Part shown: positions 1 through 12,727 of the stretch, one piece after another
Layout: each line of letters opens with the position of its first letter
Numbering within the stretch: the first letter of the stretch is position 1
Assembly (NCBI GenBank): GCA_012960305.1
Contig: DUBM01000020.1
Span: 354,657 to 418,656 of the forward strand
Length of the DNA stretch: 64,000 nucleotides
Direction of reading: 5' to 3'
Origin: Gammaproteobacteria bacterium
Lineage (GTDB): Bacteria; Pseudomonadota; Gammaproteobacteria; Pseudomonadales; Pseudohongiellaceae
The notes under the pieces: generated by a model
What the model was told of the DNA's origin: nothing
The model's database searches: none
The model's input: only the letters and a program-made list of their open reading frames with translations
Position numbers and translations under genes: made by a program

Positions 1-680
1 GCCTGGCCCAGCGCCCACAAGATATACTTCACCCGTCTTTGGAATAGAGTCTGCAGCTGCCAATTTTTCTTCAAGGGATGCTCTGGCTAGCTCCTGCTGC
101 CCGCTATAAACAAGTTCGGGTATGTCGCTTTCCAATAGTTGTTCCCAAAAGTTAACTCGCGAACTGAAATTAGGAATGTCCGTTTTTATTTTTTCTCGAT
201 AGCTCTGTAATAAGCGCGCCAATTGATCTATACGGTTGGGTAGCATGGTTTCATTAAGTTCTTTTATCTTTCGGGTAAGTACTGGCGATGCGCCCGATGA
301 AGAGATTGCCACAAGCAGAGGGGATCGATCGACAATTGCAGGCATGATAAAGCTACATAAGTCTGGTTGGTCTACAACATTCACAGGTAACTTTTTTTGA
401 TTTGCTGCTGCTGCTACTAATTTGTTAATAGCGGAGTCATCGGTAGCAGCGATAACTAGTACAGCGTTGTGTAGATGCTTCGCTGAAAATTGTGAAGTTA
501 TCAATTCAGCGTGATTCTCACTTGCCAGATTAATTACTTCTTCAGAAAAATTAACTGAGACAAATCTTAAAGTTGCACCAGCGCGCAATAGGAGGCTAGC
601 TTTTCGAGCCGCTAAAACGCCACCCCCAACAATTAAGCAATCCTTATTTCTAATATTGAGAAATAGGGGAAGAAAATCCA

Positions 681-681
<1 letters not shown>
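1..681 (-). CDS. cysG: Siroheme synthase CysG, 5' part (cut by window edge)
   Basis: The frame is open from an ATG at 681 to the left edge (227 codons), so only the N-terminal half is visible. It starts MDFLPLFLNIRNKDCLIVGG and has a Rossmann glycine-rich motif (GGGVLAARKA), typical of the NAD-dependent precorrin-2 dehydrogenase/ferrochelatase domain. At the edge it reads GEVYLVGAGPG, the start of the SAM-dependent uroporphyrinogen-III methyltransferase domain, so this is the fused CysG form. The product makes siroheme, the cofactor of sulfite and nitrite reductase. The start codon overlaps the serS stop (TAATG), implying translational coupling behind serS. It fits functionally with cysH and cysB near 20-21 kb. 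The identification rests on both domain signatures and the familiar serS-cysG order. Confidence 0.93.
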
Positions 682-1973
<1,292 letters not shown>

Positions 1974-1981
1974 TTAATCGA

Positions 1982-2359
1982 TTAAAACAACAAGCGAGTA
2001 AATTGCATGCCTGCAAAGGCAGCGAGGAGACAAAACGCTACGCTACTCAATATATAAAAAAGAGCAGTATTGTAGTTGCCCTGTTGAAACAACAAAAGTG
2101 CATCCAGTGAAAACGTAGAAAAAGTGGTCATTGCTCCGAGAAAACCAATCATCAATATCGGCCTCCATTGATCGACCAATTGGATTTTTTCTGTGAATAC
2201 TATGAACAGCACCCCAATTAAGAATGAGCCAATTATGTTAACGCTCAACGTCCCTAGTGGAAAGTCGGAGCTATTGTATTTTTCTGCTAGGCCACTTAAC
2301 CAGTAGCGCGTCATTGCGCCTATGGCACCACCCAGAGCTATCGACAAGTAGGAGTACAT
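1982..2359 (-). CDS. crcB: Fluoride channel CrcB/Fluc
   Basis: A 125-aa inner-membrane protein with four predicted hydrophobic helices, the usual size for Fluc fluoride exporters, which work as dual-topology dimers. Family signatures are visible: GGAIGAMTRYWLSG near the N-terminus, GTLSVNIIGSFLIG in helix 2 and GFLGAMTTFSTFSLD in helix 3, which carries the TTFST region around the central sodium site and the fluoride-lining phenylalanines. It lies between lolA and serS on the same strand. I see no obvious fluoride riboswitch in the 50 nt before it, so expression probably follows the ftsK-lolA transcript. Confidence 0.95.
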   Translation of the reverse strand: MYSYLSIALGGAIGAMTRYWLSGLAEKYNSSDFPLGTLSVNIIGSFLIGVLFIVFTEKIQLVDQWRPILMIGFLGAMTTFSTFSLDALLLFQQGNYNTALFYILSSVAFCLLAAFAGMQFTRLLF

Positions 2360-2409
2360 GTTTCTAAAGGCTACCGATTGAATTTAAATAGGGTTTCAAG
2401 GTCATGAAA

Positions 2410-3057
2410 TCACTGAACGTAACTATTTTCGATTACATCGATTCCAGCCGGCGGAACAAATTCAAATAGGCCATCCGCTAATTTTTGATTGTGCTCTATA
2501 TTCTCAAATTGCCAGACCGTCTGCTGACCGTTTTTGCTATTCAGATAAATCATATCTAGCTCCCCTGCCTGGAAGTTAATAGATATGGTTCGGTAGACGC
2601 TATCAGAAGCCTTAGGTGTGAGTTCGAATTCTGCAGTTCCCACATCCTCATCAGTAAGTGTTTCGATAGAATATTCTGTCGCCAGATTTTCGGTTCTCCC
2701 ACTTAGTAACTGTGCTGCAAGCTCCGATCGACTGCTATCCCATTCTTCAATGACAACTTGGTCGAGGTCGGGCTGGTAGTTCCAGAGCAGTGTACCGTTG
2801 GTAACGATCAACTCTGGAAAAGGCGAAAGCGTTTCCCAGTAAAAGCCGTTAGGTTTTTTTAGATACATTTGAATATTACTTTCTTCGAGAATGCCGCCGT
2901 CTGATTCGACGATTAGCTGGACTACGTCAGCGGAAACGGATTCGATTTCACCCAGCAACACTTTTAAGTTATCAAATGCGACGGACTGGGCATTGGCAAT
3001 GTTTATAGTGGCGCTTAAGCAGCATGCAACAGCAGGCGCGGTTAGAATATTTTTCAT
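2410..3057 (-). CDS. lolA: Outer-membrane lipoprotein carrier protein LolA
   Basis: A periplasmic chaperone that takes lipoproteins from LolCDE and hands them to LolB. The ATG at 3057 gives 215 aa with a classical signal peptide (MKNILTAPAVACCLSATINI, then ANAQ). A GTG at 3066 would add three residues (MSI). The mature part has LolA hallmarks: LKKPNGFYWETLSPFPELIV, then LLWNYQPDLDQVVIEEWD, and the YLNSKNGQQTVWQFENIEHN stretch near the C-terminus. It starts 23 nt after the ftsK stop on the same strand, the usual ftsK-lolA pairing. rarA, which often follows lolA, is absent and crcB takes its place. Confidence 0.95.
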   Translation of the reverse strand: MKNILTAPAVACCLSATINIANAQSVAFDNLKVLLGEIESVSADVVQLIVESDGGILEESNIQMYLKKPNGFYWETLSPFPELIVTNGTLLWNYQPDLDQVVIEEWDSSRSELAAQLLSGRTENLATEYSIETLTDEDVGTAEFELTPKASDSVYRTISINFQAGELDMIYLNSKNGQQTVWQFENIEHNQKLADGLFEFVPPAGIDVIENSYVQ

Positions 3058-3080
3058 AATGCTCACTAGTGTAGAGGAAG

Positions 3081-5420
3081 TTACCCTCGTGGCGGAGGGG
3101 GTGCGATTACTTCTCGAGATCCATTGCCACTCATTTCTGATACTACCCCAGCGGCTTCCATCGATTCAATCATCCTGGCCGCACGGTTATAACCTATACG
3201 TAGTTTTCTTTGTACTGCCGAAATTGATGCCTTACGAGATTCAGTTACAAAATTCACAGCTTCGTCGTAGAGAGCATCACTCTCTTCGCCTTCGCTATCG
3301 CCTTGCGAGCCGAAAGCCCCCATATCCATATCGTCAGCAGCCTGAGTGATTGATTCTATGTATACCGGCTGGCCTCGAGTTTTCCAATCCGCAACAACTC
3401 GATGAACTTCCTCATCACTTACAAAAGCGCCATGAACACGTGTTGGAACACCCCCACCAGGAGGGAGAAACAACATATCTCCATGACCGAGAAGTTGCTC
3501 AGCTCCGCCTTCGCCAAGAATCGTTCTGGAGTCAACTTTTGACTGCACCATGAACGACAGTCTGGTCGGTATATTTGCTTTGATCAGCCCAGTTAAGACA
3601 TCAACCGACGGTCTCTGCGTGGCTAATATTAAATGAATGCCTGCAGCTCGAGCTTTTTGCGCTATGCGCGCGATGAGCTCTTCAACCTTCTTTCCCACAA
3701 CCATCATCATGTCAGCTAGCTCATCAACGATTACGACGATACAGGGCAAGGTTTCTAATTCAGGTGCTGATTGTTCTTCTGCCAATAGCATTGGGTCAGG
3801 CAGCCAAGTTGGGTCGAGGATTGGCTTACCGATTTGCTTAGCATCAGTAACCTTTTTGTTAAATCCGGTTAAGTTTCTGACACCGAGAAATGACATTAGT
3901 TTATAGCGCCGCTCCATCTCCGCTACACACCAACGAAGTCCATTAGCAGCATCTTTCATGTCAGTAATTACCGGTGTCAGTAAATGTGGAATGCCGTCAT
4001 AAACGGAAAGCTCCAACATCTTAGGATCAATCATGATTACCCGAACTTGTTCTGGAGTAGACTTGTACAACAGGCTCAGAATCATGGCGTTGATACCTAC
4101 TGATTTGCCTGACCCTGTAGTGCCTGCGACCAGCAAATGTGGCATCTTGGCAAGGTCGACGATAATCGGTTTACCAACTATGTCATGACCCAAGGCCATG
4201 CTTAGAGCAGAGTTAGCGCGATCGAATTCAGGTGATGCCAAAACCTGACTTAGCAATATCATCTCTCGCTTCTCATTAGGAATTTCCACACCAATGACAG
4301 TCTTGCCAGGAATAACTTCCACAACTCGAACCGAAACAATAGCCAGTGAGCGGGCTAAATCTTTCGCAAGGTTTGTAATCCTGCTGACTTTGATTCCGGG
4401 CGCAGGCTGAACTTCAAAGCGGGTGATTACTGGCCCTGGATTTACTGCCGTAACTTCAATTTCAATACCAAAATCCTTTAGTTTTAGTTCTAATAATTTT
4501 GACATCGCTTCTAGAGATTCTTTTGAAAACCCAGACTCGTTAGTTTCCTGCCACGCATCCAACAATCCTATTGCAGGTAATTCCTTGATCGATGTAGTTG
4601 CAAAAAGAGAGCCCTGCTTTTCTTTTTCGACTCGAGGGCTTTTGGCGGCCTTCTTCGGTGCTAGCGCTTTTATAGTCGGACGCACTCGTTTCTTTTCTTT
4701 CTCAATATGGATATCCAAGACTTTCTTCCGACTCTCAAGGCGTTCTTTTGTGGCTATTTCCTGCTTCTTAGATTCGATCCACTTAGTGATCTTTATTTTT
4801 ATTAAGGAGTAAAGGGACAGGCTTGTCGCACCAATTTTATCGATAAACACCAACCAGGAGATGGCCACAGTTATAGTTAAGCCGAACAAGAAAATTGCAA
4901 AGAACAACAAGGTGCTGCCTAGGGTGGCCAGTAATGGTACGCTGATATCGGCAACCATAGAGCCGACCCATCCACCGGCCAAGTAACTAACATCAGAAGG
5001 GATTTCAAAATGGAGAGTTGCTAGGCCAGCAGCTGAGACCATTAACAGGAAAAAGCCTGAGGTCTTTAGTGCAAACATTGGCCAAGAGAATTCTGCATCC
5101 AATTTTGACTCTCTAAATGAGGTGTAGACCTTGTAGGCTAGCAATGCAGGAAAACCAAAAGCTAGGTAGCCTAATAGGTGCAATAATATATCTGCTAACC
5201 AGGCGCCATAAACTCCGACAGCGTTTGAAACGTCATCTCCGCTTCCTGTTGTCGTAAAACCAGGGTCAGCTGGCGAGTAGCTCAATAGCGCGATAATGAG
5301 AAACAAGCCAAGTAGGAAATACACGATTAAAGTGCCCTCGCGTACTAAGCGTTGCATTAGCCCTGTGATTTCAGCTTCTTTCTTAGTTTTTCTCATTGAG
5401 ACATTTTTCAATTTATTCAA
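3081..5420 (-). CDS. ftsK: DNA translocase FtsK
   Basis: A 779-aa septal DNA pump that clears and aligns chromosome termini for XerCD recombination during division. Four to five hydrophobic segments lie in residues 30-195, followed by a short Lys/Glu-rich linker (about 210-280) instead of the very long linker of E. coli FtsK (1329 aa). The motor domain has Walker A at 433-441 (GTTGSGKSV) and Walker [14 protein letters not shown]. The C-terminal winged-helix gamma domain, which reads KOPS sites, is recognisable as [20 protein letters not shown]. An internal ATG (residue 9) is an alternative start. It is divergent from trxB and heads the ftsK-lolA-crcB-serS-cysG run. Confidence 0.97.
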   Translation of the reverse strand: MNKLKNVSMRKTKKEAEITGLMQRLVREGTLIVYFLLGLFLIIALLSYSPADPGFTTTGSGDDVSNAVGVYGAWLADILLHLLGYLAFGFPALLAYKVYTSFRESKLDAEFSWPMFALKTSGFFLLMVSAAGLATLHFEIPSDVSYLAGGWVGSMVADISVPLLATLGSTLLFFAIFLFGLTITVAISWLVFIDKIGATSLSLYSLIKIKITKWIESKKQEIATKERLESRKKVLDIHIEKEKKRVRPTIKALAPKKAAKSPRVEKEKQGSLFATTSIKELPAIGLLDAWQETNESGFSKESLEAMSKLLELKLKDFGIEIEVTAVNPGPVITRFEVQPAPGIKVSRITNLAKDLARSLAIVSVRVVEVIPGKTVIGVEIPNEKREMILLSQVLASPEFDRANSALSMALGHDIVGKPIIVDLAKMPHLLVAGTTGSGKSVGINAMILSLLYKSTPEQVRVIMIDPKMLELSVYDGIPHLLTPVITDMKDAANGLRWCVAEMERRYKLMSFLGVRNLTGFNKKVTDAKQIGKPILDPTWLPDPMLLAEEQSAPELETLPCIVVIVDELADMMMVVGKKVEELIARIAQKARAAGIHLILATQRPSVDVLTGLIKANIPTRLSFMVQSKVDSRTILGEGGAEQLLGHGDMLFLPPGGGVPTRVHGAFVSDEEVHRVVADWKTRGQPVYIESITQAADDMDMGAFGSQGDSEGEESDALYDEAVNFVTESRKASISAVQRKLRIGYNRAARMIESMEAAGVVSEMSGNGSREVIAPPPPRG

Positions 5421-6714
<1,294 letters not shown>

Positions 6715-6736
6715 CGCCCAGGATTTATAATCTCAA

Positions 6737-7444
6737 ATGCCTGTACCCTGGCTCGAAGACGACGATCAAGAATTCCCCGGCGTGCATGAGGCTCTCGAAG
6801 AACCAAATGGGCTGCTTGCTGCTGGCGGTAGCTTGGCGCCCTCTCGTCTTTTGAGCGCTTATAGCAAAGGTATTTTCCCCTGGTATGAACTAGACCAACC
6901 AATCTTATGGTGGTCACCAGACCCGCGCTTAATATTAGTTCCAGATAATTTACTGGTATCACGTAGTCTGGCAAGGCTGAAGCGGCGAAATAGCTATAGC
7001 TTTTCGATAGACAAAAAATTTGTAGAAGTTATGCAAAACTGTGCGGCAGCAAGACCCGGTAGTGATGGAACGTGGATTACCGATGAAATGTTTAGCGCCT
7101 ATAGCATATTGCATCAAGAAGGCGTCGCCCACTCGGTTGAAGTGTGGTCCGGAGCAAGACTGGTGGGCGGCCTTTATGGCGTCGCGATTGGGAAAGTATT
7201 TTTTGGTGAATCTATGTTCAGCAAGGAAGATAACACCTCAAAACTGGCCCTGGTTTATTTAGTCAATCAATTGCAAAGCTGGGGCTTTGAATTAATAGAT
7301 TGTCAGGTAACCAGCAATCACCTGCTTTCTCTTGGAGCGACAGAAATTTCTCGGAATCATTTCATGGAGGAATTAGATAGACTCCTTGTTCAGCAAGCAC
7401 TGCCCATTGCTTGGCAAGATGACAGCCCGGCTGAGAACAAATAA
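6737..7444 (+). CDS. aat: Leucyl/phenylalanyl-tRNA-protein transferase
   Basis: A 235-aa enzyme that adds Leu or Phe from charged tRNA to proteins with N-terminal Arg or Lys, making a primary N-degron read by ClpS/ClpAP. The family signature is clear: PNGLLAAGGSLAPSRLLSAY, then SKGIFPWYELDQPILWWSPD, and the GVAIGKVFFGESMFS block with the conserved FFGESMFS. Length matches E. coli Aat (234). It lies between trxB and ate on plus, 46 nt before ate, and close to clpA and clpS. Confidence 0.97.
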   Translation: MPVPWLEDDDQEFPGVHEALEEPNGLLAAGGSLAPSRLLSAYSKGIFPWYELDQPILWWSPDPRLILVPDNLLVSRSLARLKRRNSYSFSIDKKFVEVMQNCAAARPGSDGTWITDEMFSAYSILHQEGVAHSVEVWSGARLVGGLYGVAIGKVFFGESMFSKEDNTSKLALVYLVNQLQSWGFELIDCQVTSNHLLSLGATEISRNHFMEELDRLLVQQALPIAWQDDSPAENK

Positions 7445-7490
7445 GTTAATTTGTTAATATTATTGATAAGCGATGTAGTTAAATCTAACT

Positions 7491-8210
7491 ATGAATTCCA
7501 AGACTGAATTAATTAGCTCAATACGGCTTTTTCGAACCTCGCCCCACGCTTGCAGTTACAAGGCGGATGAAATTGCGGTTACAGTGTTTGTTGATCCTGA
7601 GCTGGAGATTGATCAGGATCTCAACAGTAAACTAAGTGAATTAGGCTATCGCCGCAGCGGTGCTCACTTGTATCGCCCGGATTGTGATAATTGTAATGCC
7701 TGTGTGTCTTGTCGACTCCCAGTCCAAAGTTTTCAACAACAGCGTCGACATAAAAAAATTTGGAAGAAAAATCAGGATTTATATGTAAAAGAAGCGGCTG
7801 TGGTCGACGACAAAAACAGTTTTGAGCTGTATGAAAAGTACATTAACACGCGTCATAGCGATGGAGACATGTACCCTGCTACCATCGAGCAGTTCGAAGC
7901 CTTTATCTGCTCCGGTACTTCAACTACCAGGTTTTTAAAATTCTTCTTAGAGGACAGATTGGTAGCTGTAAGCGTCACAGATCAGCTGAGCCAAGGACTA
8001 TCAGCCGTTTATACCTTCTTCGATCCGGATCTTAATTCACGTTCACTCGGCAACTATGTCATTCTCTGGCAGGTAGAAGAGGCTCGACGCCTTCTGCTCC
8101 CTTATGTCTATCTAGGGTATTGGATTAAGGATTGCCAAAAGATGGCCTATAAGAGTAGCTTTCGCCCTCTTGAACTTTTCATAGATCGTAACTGGTTACT
8201 ATTACGTTGA
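7491..8210 (+). CDS. bpt: Arginyl/leucyl-tRNA--protein transferase (Ate/Bpt)
   Basis: A 239-aa transferase of the Ate/Bpt family. In bacteria, Bpt adds Leu to N-terminal Asp/Glu, the second arm of the N-end rule. The N-terminal Cys-rich region is visible (SPHACSYK, then YRPDCDNCNACVSCRLPV), as is the C-terminal GNAT-like core with TRHSDGDMYPATIEQFEAF, AVYTFFDPDLNSRSLGNYVI and YLGYWIKDCQKMAYKSSFRP. Assignment to the Leu-adding Bpt class rather than Arg-adding Ate is from the taxonomic context, not from a residue I can read. It follows aat. Confidence 0.93.
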   Translation: MNSKTELISSIRLFRTSPHACSYKADEIAVTVFVDPELEIDQDLNSKLSELGYRRSGAHLYRPDCDNCNACVSCRLPVQSFQQQRRHKKIWKKNQDLYVKEAAVVDDKNSFELYEKYINTRHSDGDMYPATIEQFEAFICSGTSTTRFLKFFLEDRLVAVSVTDQLSQGLSAVYTFFDPDLNSRSLGNYVILWQVEEARRLLLPYVYLGYWIKDCQKMAYKSSFRPLELFIDRNWLLLR

Positions 8211-8303
8211 AGCAAAGAAAGGCGGGTCACAGAGGCTATGATTTTGCTAATCGAGGAAAAATGCGGCACAATGCGCCCGCTTACAACCCTCTGAGGATTG
8301 CCG

Positions 8304-8522
8304 ATGGCAAAAGAAGACCAGATTGAAATGGAAGGTGAAGTCGTTGATACCCTTCCGAATACCATGTTCCGAGTTAAGCTGGAGAATGGGCATATTGTGA
8401 CTGCACATATTTCAGGAAAAATGCGTAAAAACTACATTCGAATTCTTACAGGCGATCAGGTGCGCGTTGAACTAACACCCTATGACTTAACTAAGGGGCG
8501 GATAACCTACCGGGCTCGATAG
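8304..8522 (+). CDS. infA: Translation initiation factor IF-1
   Basis: A 72-aa single OB-fold protein that binds the A site of the 30S subunit during initiation. From [20 protein letters not shown] the sequence is almost the family consensus, including [20 protein letters not shown] and the C-terminal KGRITYRAR. The start is the ATG at 8304 because TGAGGA at 8292-8297 is well spaced; a TTG at 8298 would add two residues. It follows ate by 93 nt and is convergent with clpA. No tRNA-Ser gene lies between infA and clpA, unlike in E. coli. Confidence 0.98.
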   Translation: MAKEDQIEMEGEVVDTLPNTMFRVKLENGHIVTAHISGKMRKNYIRILTGDQVRVELTPYDLTKGRITYRAR

Positions 8523-8602
8523 GCAAAGCAATTTCAGTATACCCATTTATGCAGATCTAGGTTTTCATCCTAGCACCAGCTTTTTAGATTCTATTGGCCG
8601 AC

Positions 8603-10897
8603 TTAGCTTTTTTCTTTGCTTAGTTCTTTCTTGAACTGGCTTTTCCGCCCTTTGATTTCCAATTCTATTTTGCCGTCTTTGACGGTGACAAATACTTCGC
8701 CGCCGTTATCAGCCAACTCGCCAAATAGTATGTCCTCAGCTAGTGCTTTTTTCAGCTTTTCCTGAATAAGCCTAGCCATTGGGCGCGCACCCATAGATTC
8801 GCTATAGCCGTGCTCTACAAGCCAATCCACCGCATCTTCATCGACGTTGAGAAGAACTTTCTTTTCATCCAGTTGTACCTGCAGGTCAACCAGAAATTTG
8901 TCTATAACTGTGCGGATTGTTTCCGGTGTTAGAGAGCTAAATTGTATGACGCCATCAAGCCGGTTTCTAAATTCAGGTGTAAAAGCTTTTTTAATGATTT
9001 CCATACCATCAGTGGTGTGATCTTGCTCAGTAAAACCGATGGACGATCGAGCCATTTCTTGGGCGCCAGCATTGGTGGTCATGATTAATATGACATTACG
9101 GAAATCGGCTTTACGACCATTATTATCCGTCAACGTTCCGTGGTCCATTACCTGTAACAACAGGTTGAATACATCCGGGTGTGCTTTCTCTATTTCATCT
9201 AACAGCAAGACACAGTGAGGACTTTTCGTTACTGCTTCAGTTAGTAGACCGCCCTGGTCAAAGCCAACATATCCAGGAGGCGCACCGATTAACCGCGAAA
9301 CAGTATGGCGTTCCATATATTCAGACATATCAAACCTAAGTAATTCAATGCCCATAATCTTAGCGAGCTGACGGCTGACTTCGGTTTTACCTACTCCGGT
9401 TGGGCCTGAGAACAAAAATGAGCCGATTGGTTTCTCGCTTTCGTTTAAGCCTGCTCGGGATAATTTAATAGCTGTGCTTAGGGAAGCAATCGCTGGATCT
9501 TGGCCGAATACAACCATCTGCAAATTTGGCTCAAGGTTCTTTAACGAATCGATATCGGAGCTGGAAACATGTTTTGGTGGAATACGAGCCATGGCTGCAA
9601 CAACACGCTCCATATCAGGGGCTTGGATAAGTTTCTTGCGCTTACTTGCAGGTTGAAGTCGCTGAAATGCCCCCGCCTCATCTATGACGTCAATGGCTTT
9701 ATCTGGCATATATCGATCATTAATGTATTTCCCAGCAAGCTCAGAAGCAGCTTTTAGGGCTTTATTGCTATAACGCAAATCATGATGCTCTTCGAAGCGA
9801 GACTTTAAGCCTTTCAAAATACGATAAGTTGTATCTACATCTGGTTCATCTACATCGATTTTTTGAAAGCGACGTGATAACGCGCGATCTTTTTCAAAAA
9901 TACCCCGGTACTCCTGATACGTGGTAGATCCGATGCACCTCATATTTCCCGAAGTTAGCGCTGGCTTCAATAAATTAGAGGCATCCATCACGCCACCTGA
10001 AGCTGCACCAGCGCCAATTATGGTGTGAATTTCATCGATGAAAAGAATTGCATTTTCATTTTTCTTGAGCTCGGCTAACAAAGCCTTAAAGCGTTTTTCA
10101 AAATCTCCACGATATTTAGTTCCCGCGAGTAATGCCCCTAAATCTAAAGAATAGATAACACTCTCAGCAAGGACTTCGGGGACTGTTTTTTCCACGATTA
10201 GTTTTGCCAATCCCTCTGCGACTGCAGTTTTACCAACCCCGGACTCCCCAACTAACAGAGCATTATTTTTCCGCCGCCGAGATAGCACTTGAATAACTCG
10301 GGTAACTTCATCCTCTCTACCAATCAGTGGGTCAACGCGCCCTTGCTCGGCTTCGGTATTCAAGTTGGTGGCAAAGCTATCTAGAGGGTTTGAAGAAGAA
10401 TCAGCAATACCCTCTTCCCCTTGCTGTGCCCCTGAAGATTCTGCCGGGTCATCATGCCCTGGGATTTTAGAAATACCGTGGGTCATAAAGTTAACAATAT
10501 CGATACGCGCCGCATCTTGTTGTTTGAGAAAATGAACCGCCTGACTTTCTTGTTCACTGAATATAGCGACTAAGACATTTGCCCCCGTAACTTCGCGTTT
10601 TCCCGAAGACTGAACATGAAATACGGCTCTTTGGAGAACTCGCTGAAAACCCATCGTCGGTTGAATTTCGAGAGACGACTCTGATTCAGGAATAAGTGGA
10701 GTTGTGGTGTCAACAAAATCGACTAACTCACTGCGCAGCTTGCTGAGATCGCAATCACAGGCGATCAAAACGTTAGATGCGACTTCATTATCAAGTAACG
10801 CAAGCAATAGATGCTCTACTGTCATGTATTCGTGGCGCTTCTTTTTTGCACCTTTAAATGCGTAATTTAATGTTGCTTCGAGATCTTTACTTAACAT
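8603..10897 (-). CDS. clpA: ATP-dependent Clp protease ATP-binding subunit ClpA
   Basis: A 764-aa Hsp100 unfoldase that feeds substrates, including N-degron proteins delivered by ClpS, to ClpP. Residues 1-145 form the Clp-N repeat domain ([27 protein letters not shown]). The first AAA+ module has Walker A GESGVGKT (217-224) and Walker [11 protein letters not shown]; the second has GPTGVGKT near residue 500 and [14 protein letters not shown]. An IGL-type ClpP-binding loop lies between the sensor regions of the second module. It is downstream of clpS on the same strand, 163 nt apart, a wider gap than usual; clpP is not in this window. Confidence 0.97.
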   Translation of the reverse strand: MLSKDLEATLNYAFKGAKKKRHEYMTVEHLLLALLDNEVASNVLIACDCDLSKLRSELVDFVDTTTPLIPESESSLEIQPTMGFQRVLQRAVFHVQSSGKREVTGANVLVAIFSEQESQAVHFLKQQDAARIDIVNFMTHGISKIPGHDDPAESSGAQQGEEGIADSSSNPLDSFATNLNTEAEQGRVDPLIGREDEVTRVIQVLSRRRKNNALLVGESGVGKTAVAEGLAKLIVEKTVPEVLAESVIYSLDLGALLAGTKYRGDFEKRFKALLAELKKNENAILFIDEIHTIIGAGAASGGVMDASNLLKPALTSGNMRCIGSTTYQEYRGIFEKDRALSRRFQKIDVDEPDVDTTYRILKGLKSRFEEHHDLRYSNKALKAASELAGKYINDRYMPDKAIDVIDEAGAFQRLQPASKRKKLIQAPDMERVVAAMARIPPKHVSSSDIDSLKNLEPNLQMVVFGQDPAIASLSTAIKLSRAGLNESEKPIGSFLFSGPTGVGKTEVSRQLAKIMGIELLRFDMSEYMERHTVSRLIGAPPGYVGFDQGGLLTEAVTKSPHCVLLLDEIEKAHPDVFNLLLQVMDHGTLTDNNGRKADFRNVILIMTTNAGAQEMARSSIGFTEQDHTTDGMEIIKKAFTPEFRNRLDGVIQFSSLTPETIRTVIDKFLVDLQVQLDEKKVLLNVDEDAVDWLVEHGYSESMGARPMARLIQEKLKKALAEDILFGELADNGGEVFVTVKDGKIELEIKGRKSQFKKELSKEKS

Positions 10898-11060
10898 AGC
10901 TAGTGAAATACTCGTCTTTAGTAATTGACTTTATCGAATGGCTTTCTATACCCATTTCGCCCTGCTGCTTAGCTTTCTGCGATTATTGTTCAACCAAGTC
11001 TGGAAGCCCTATTATTGCTTTATTGGTACGCCTCGGACCATTTTCAATCCTTAAGGCAAG

Positions 11061-11450
11061 CTACCTATCAACTTCAACAGAACACAATAATGGCTGCTCA
11101 CATTCTCTCGAGTAATCATTTACCTGCGCTGCTTTAGTCTCGGCAACATCCTTACTATAGACTCCACAAACACCTTTGCCTTCCGTGTGAACTTTCAGCA
11201 TGACTTGAGTGGCTTTCTCGACGTTCAAATTGAAAAAAGAGCGTAGCACATCAACAACAAAGTCCATTGGGGTGTAGTCATCATTTATTAAAACTACTTT
11301 GTAAAGTGGCGGCTGCTCCAGTTTGGGTTTGTCAGTGATAGTGGCATGACCAATATCATGGTTCGAGTCACTATCTTCACGAGAATTCCTAGGTTCTAGC
11401 GGCGATTTGCTTATCTCTAATTCTAGTAGATTTTTACTAGTAATACTCAT
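11061..11450 (-). CDS. clpS: ATP-dependent Clp protease adaptor ClpS
   Basis: A 129-aa N-recognin that binds N-terminal Leu, Phe, Trp or Tyr and hands the protein to ClpA. The core is typical: [20 protein letters not shown] (the NDDxTxMxFV pocket), then [20 protein letters not shown] and [20 protein letters not shown]. The ~45-residue N-terminal extension before the core (Ser/Glu/Pro-rich) is longer than in E. coli ClpS (106 aa); a shorter start is possible but the first ATG is in frame. Divergent from cspD, as in other gammaproteobacteria. Confidence 0.95.
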   Translation of the reverse strand: MSITSKNLLELEISKSPLEPRNSREDSDSNHDIGHATITDKPKLEQPPLYKVVLINDDYTPMDFVVDVLRSFFNLNVEKATQVMLKVHTEGKGVCGVYSKDVAETKAAQVNDYSRECEQPLLCSVEVDR

Positions 11451-11591
11451 AACAAGAATGTCTAAAAAGAGGTCTTAATTAACGCGGTTGGATCCAAATA
11501 TCGCTGCCGATTATACCTTTAATTGGGGCATAACGCTTAAATATCAAGGTGTGATTAAGGATCAAATGAACAGTATGACCGCCAAAGAGCT

Positions 11592-11620
11592 TTGACTTTT
11601 AAATACTTATCGTGTATGCA
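11592..11620 (+). promoter_or_regulatory. Candidate cspD promoter
   Basis: TTGACT (11592-11597), 17 nt, then TATGCA (11615-11620) is a plausible sigma-70 type promoter reading toward cspD. The -35 is good (5/6) and the -10 weak (3/6). The following ~80 nt to the cspD start are very AT-rich, as in leaders of cold-shock genes. CGGAG at 11690-11694 acts as ribosome-binding site 7 nt before the ATG. Confidence 0.4.
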
Positions 11621-11701
11621 TTATCATTGATACATAATTAAAAATAAATCTTTACAAAGAATAATAATTAAGAATGATGATAAGAAGCACGGAGTATTCC
11701 A

Positions 11702-12043
11702 ATGAGTACCGGGCAAGTTAAGTGGTTTAATAATGCAAAAGGCTTCGGTTTTATCCTCCCTGATGGTGGTGGAGGCGATTTGTTCGCCCATTACTCTGCA
11801 ATCGGTATGGATGGGTACAAGACTTTAAAAGCCGGGCAAATTGTCACGTTTGATAAAATTGAAGGCCCAAAAGGGTTGCACGCTGCAAATATTAAGGCAG
11901 CCGATGACTCAGAGACATCAGTAGGCGAAGCTGTTGAAAACAGTGCCAACGAAGCGGCCTCAGCCGAAGAAGCAGTAATAGCCTCTGCTGCGACTATTGA
12001 AGCGCCAGCTGAGGAACCGGCAGTAGACTACGAACAATCTTAG
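11702..12043 (+). CDS. cspD: Cold-shock-domain protein CspD with acidic tail
   Basis: A 113-aa protein. Residues 1-66 are a cold-shock domain (MSTGQVKWFNNAKGFGFILP, RNP1 KGFGFI, then DLFAHYSAI as RNP2-like), which binds single-stranded nucleic acid. The remaining ~47 residues form an Ala/Glu-rich acidic tail that classical Csp proteins lack and that is longer than in E. coli CspD (74 aa). The gene position next to divergent clpS-clpA is the diagnostic cspD location. In E. coli CspD inhibits replication in stationary phase; whether this one does is unknown. Confidence 0.93.
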   Translation: MSTGQVKWFNNAKGFGFILPDGGGGDLFAHYSAIGMDGYKTLKAGQIVTFDKIEGPKGLHAANIKAADDSETSVGEAVENSANEAASAEEAVIASAATIEAPAEEPAVDYEQS

Positions 12044-12187
12044 AATTTCTCCGGCTGACCATTAAATGGCCATGCTGAGACGGTTTAGCGGAAACAGATG
12101 CTTAACGCCCAATGCTATGCTTTCTATTCAAAGCTCGTTCATTGAGAGACAATTGCGTTCGTCTTGCTAAAGCCAATATGCCTTCCG

Positions 12188-12727
12188 ATGCCCAAAATAT
12201 TGCTATTCAACAAACCCTTTGGTGTGCTCTCTCAGTTTACCTCTGCCGATGGTCAGCCCACGTTGGCGAATTTTATTTCCGATAAAGGATTTTATGCTGC
12301 TGGTCGTCTAGACAAAGACTCCGAAGGCCTTATGCTGCTCACTGACGATGGCAAGTTGCAGCAGAAAATTTCTGAACCAAAATTTAAAACCGCAAAAATT
12401 TATCACGTACAAGTTGAAGGCGAAATTGATCAGCTGGCAATCAATAAGCTCACCACCGGTATCATGTTAAAAGATGGCTTGAGCTTACCAGCCCTCGCTA
12501 CAGCAATCATTGAACCTGAAATCTGGAAAAGAGACCCTCCTATTCGAAAGCGAGAACATATACCAACTAGCTGGCTTGAAATTTTCATTACCGAGGGCAG
12601 GAACCGTCAGGTAAGGCGGATGACGGCAGCTGTTGGATTTCCAACACTGCGCTTGGTTAGGATACAAGTTGGGGAGTTTAAGCTGGGTGATTTACAGCCG
12701 GGCGAGTCGCTATTGACACAAACTTAA
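12188..12727 (+). CDS. rluE: 23S rRNA pseudouridine synthase, RluE type
   Basis: A 179-aa RsuA/RluE-family pseudouridine synthase; RluE modifies U2457 of 23S rRNA. The catalytic motif GRLDKDSEGLMLLTDDG contains the nucleophilic Asp (D42). Also visible are KPFGVLSQFT near the start and EGRNRQVRRMTAAVGFPTLR near the C-terminus. There is no S4 domain at the N-terminus, which supports RluE over RsuA or RluB. The ATG at 12188 is preferred to an upstream TTG at 12164, since the family begins at this point. Its stop overlaps the convergent moaE stop by 4 nt. Confidence 0.88.
   Translation: MPKILLFNKPFGVLSQFTSADGQPTLANFISDKGFYAAGRLDKDSEGLMLLTDDGKLQQKISEPKFKTAKIYHVQVEGEIDQLAINKLTTGIMLKDGLSLPALATAIIEPEIWKRDPPIRKREHIPTSWLEIFITEGRNRQVRRMTAAVGFPTLRLVRIQVGEFKLGDLQPGESLLTQT

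Noticed and set aside
2891..3349. 152-codon plus-strand frame opposite lolA/ftsK
   Set aside because: Lies antisense to two well-supported genes; its sequence is a mirror shadow with no family features.
4423..4812. 129-codon plus-strand frame inside ftsK
   Set aside because: Antisense to the FtsK linker and motor, Ser/Phe-rich as expected for a shadow.
8523..8602. Expected tRNA-Ser between infA and clpA
   Set aside because: The 80 nt have no T-loop consensus or acceptor pairing; unlike E. coli, no tRNA is here.
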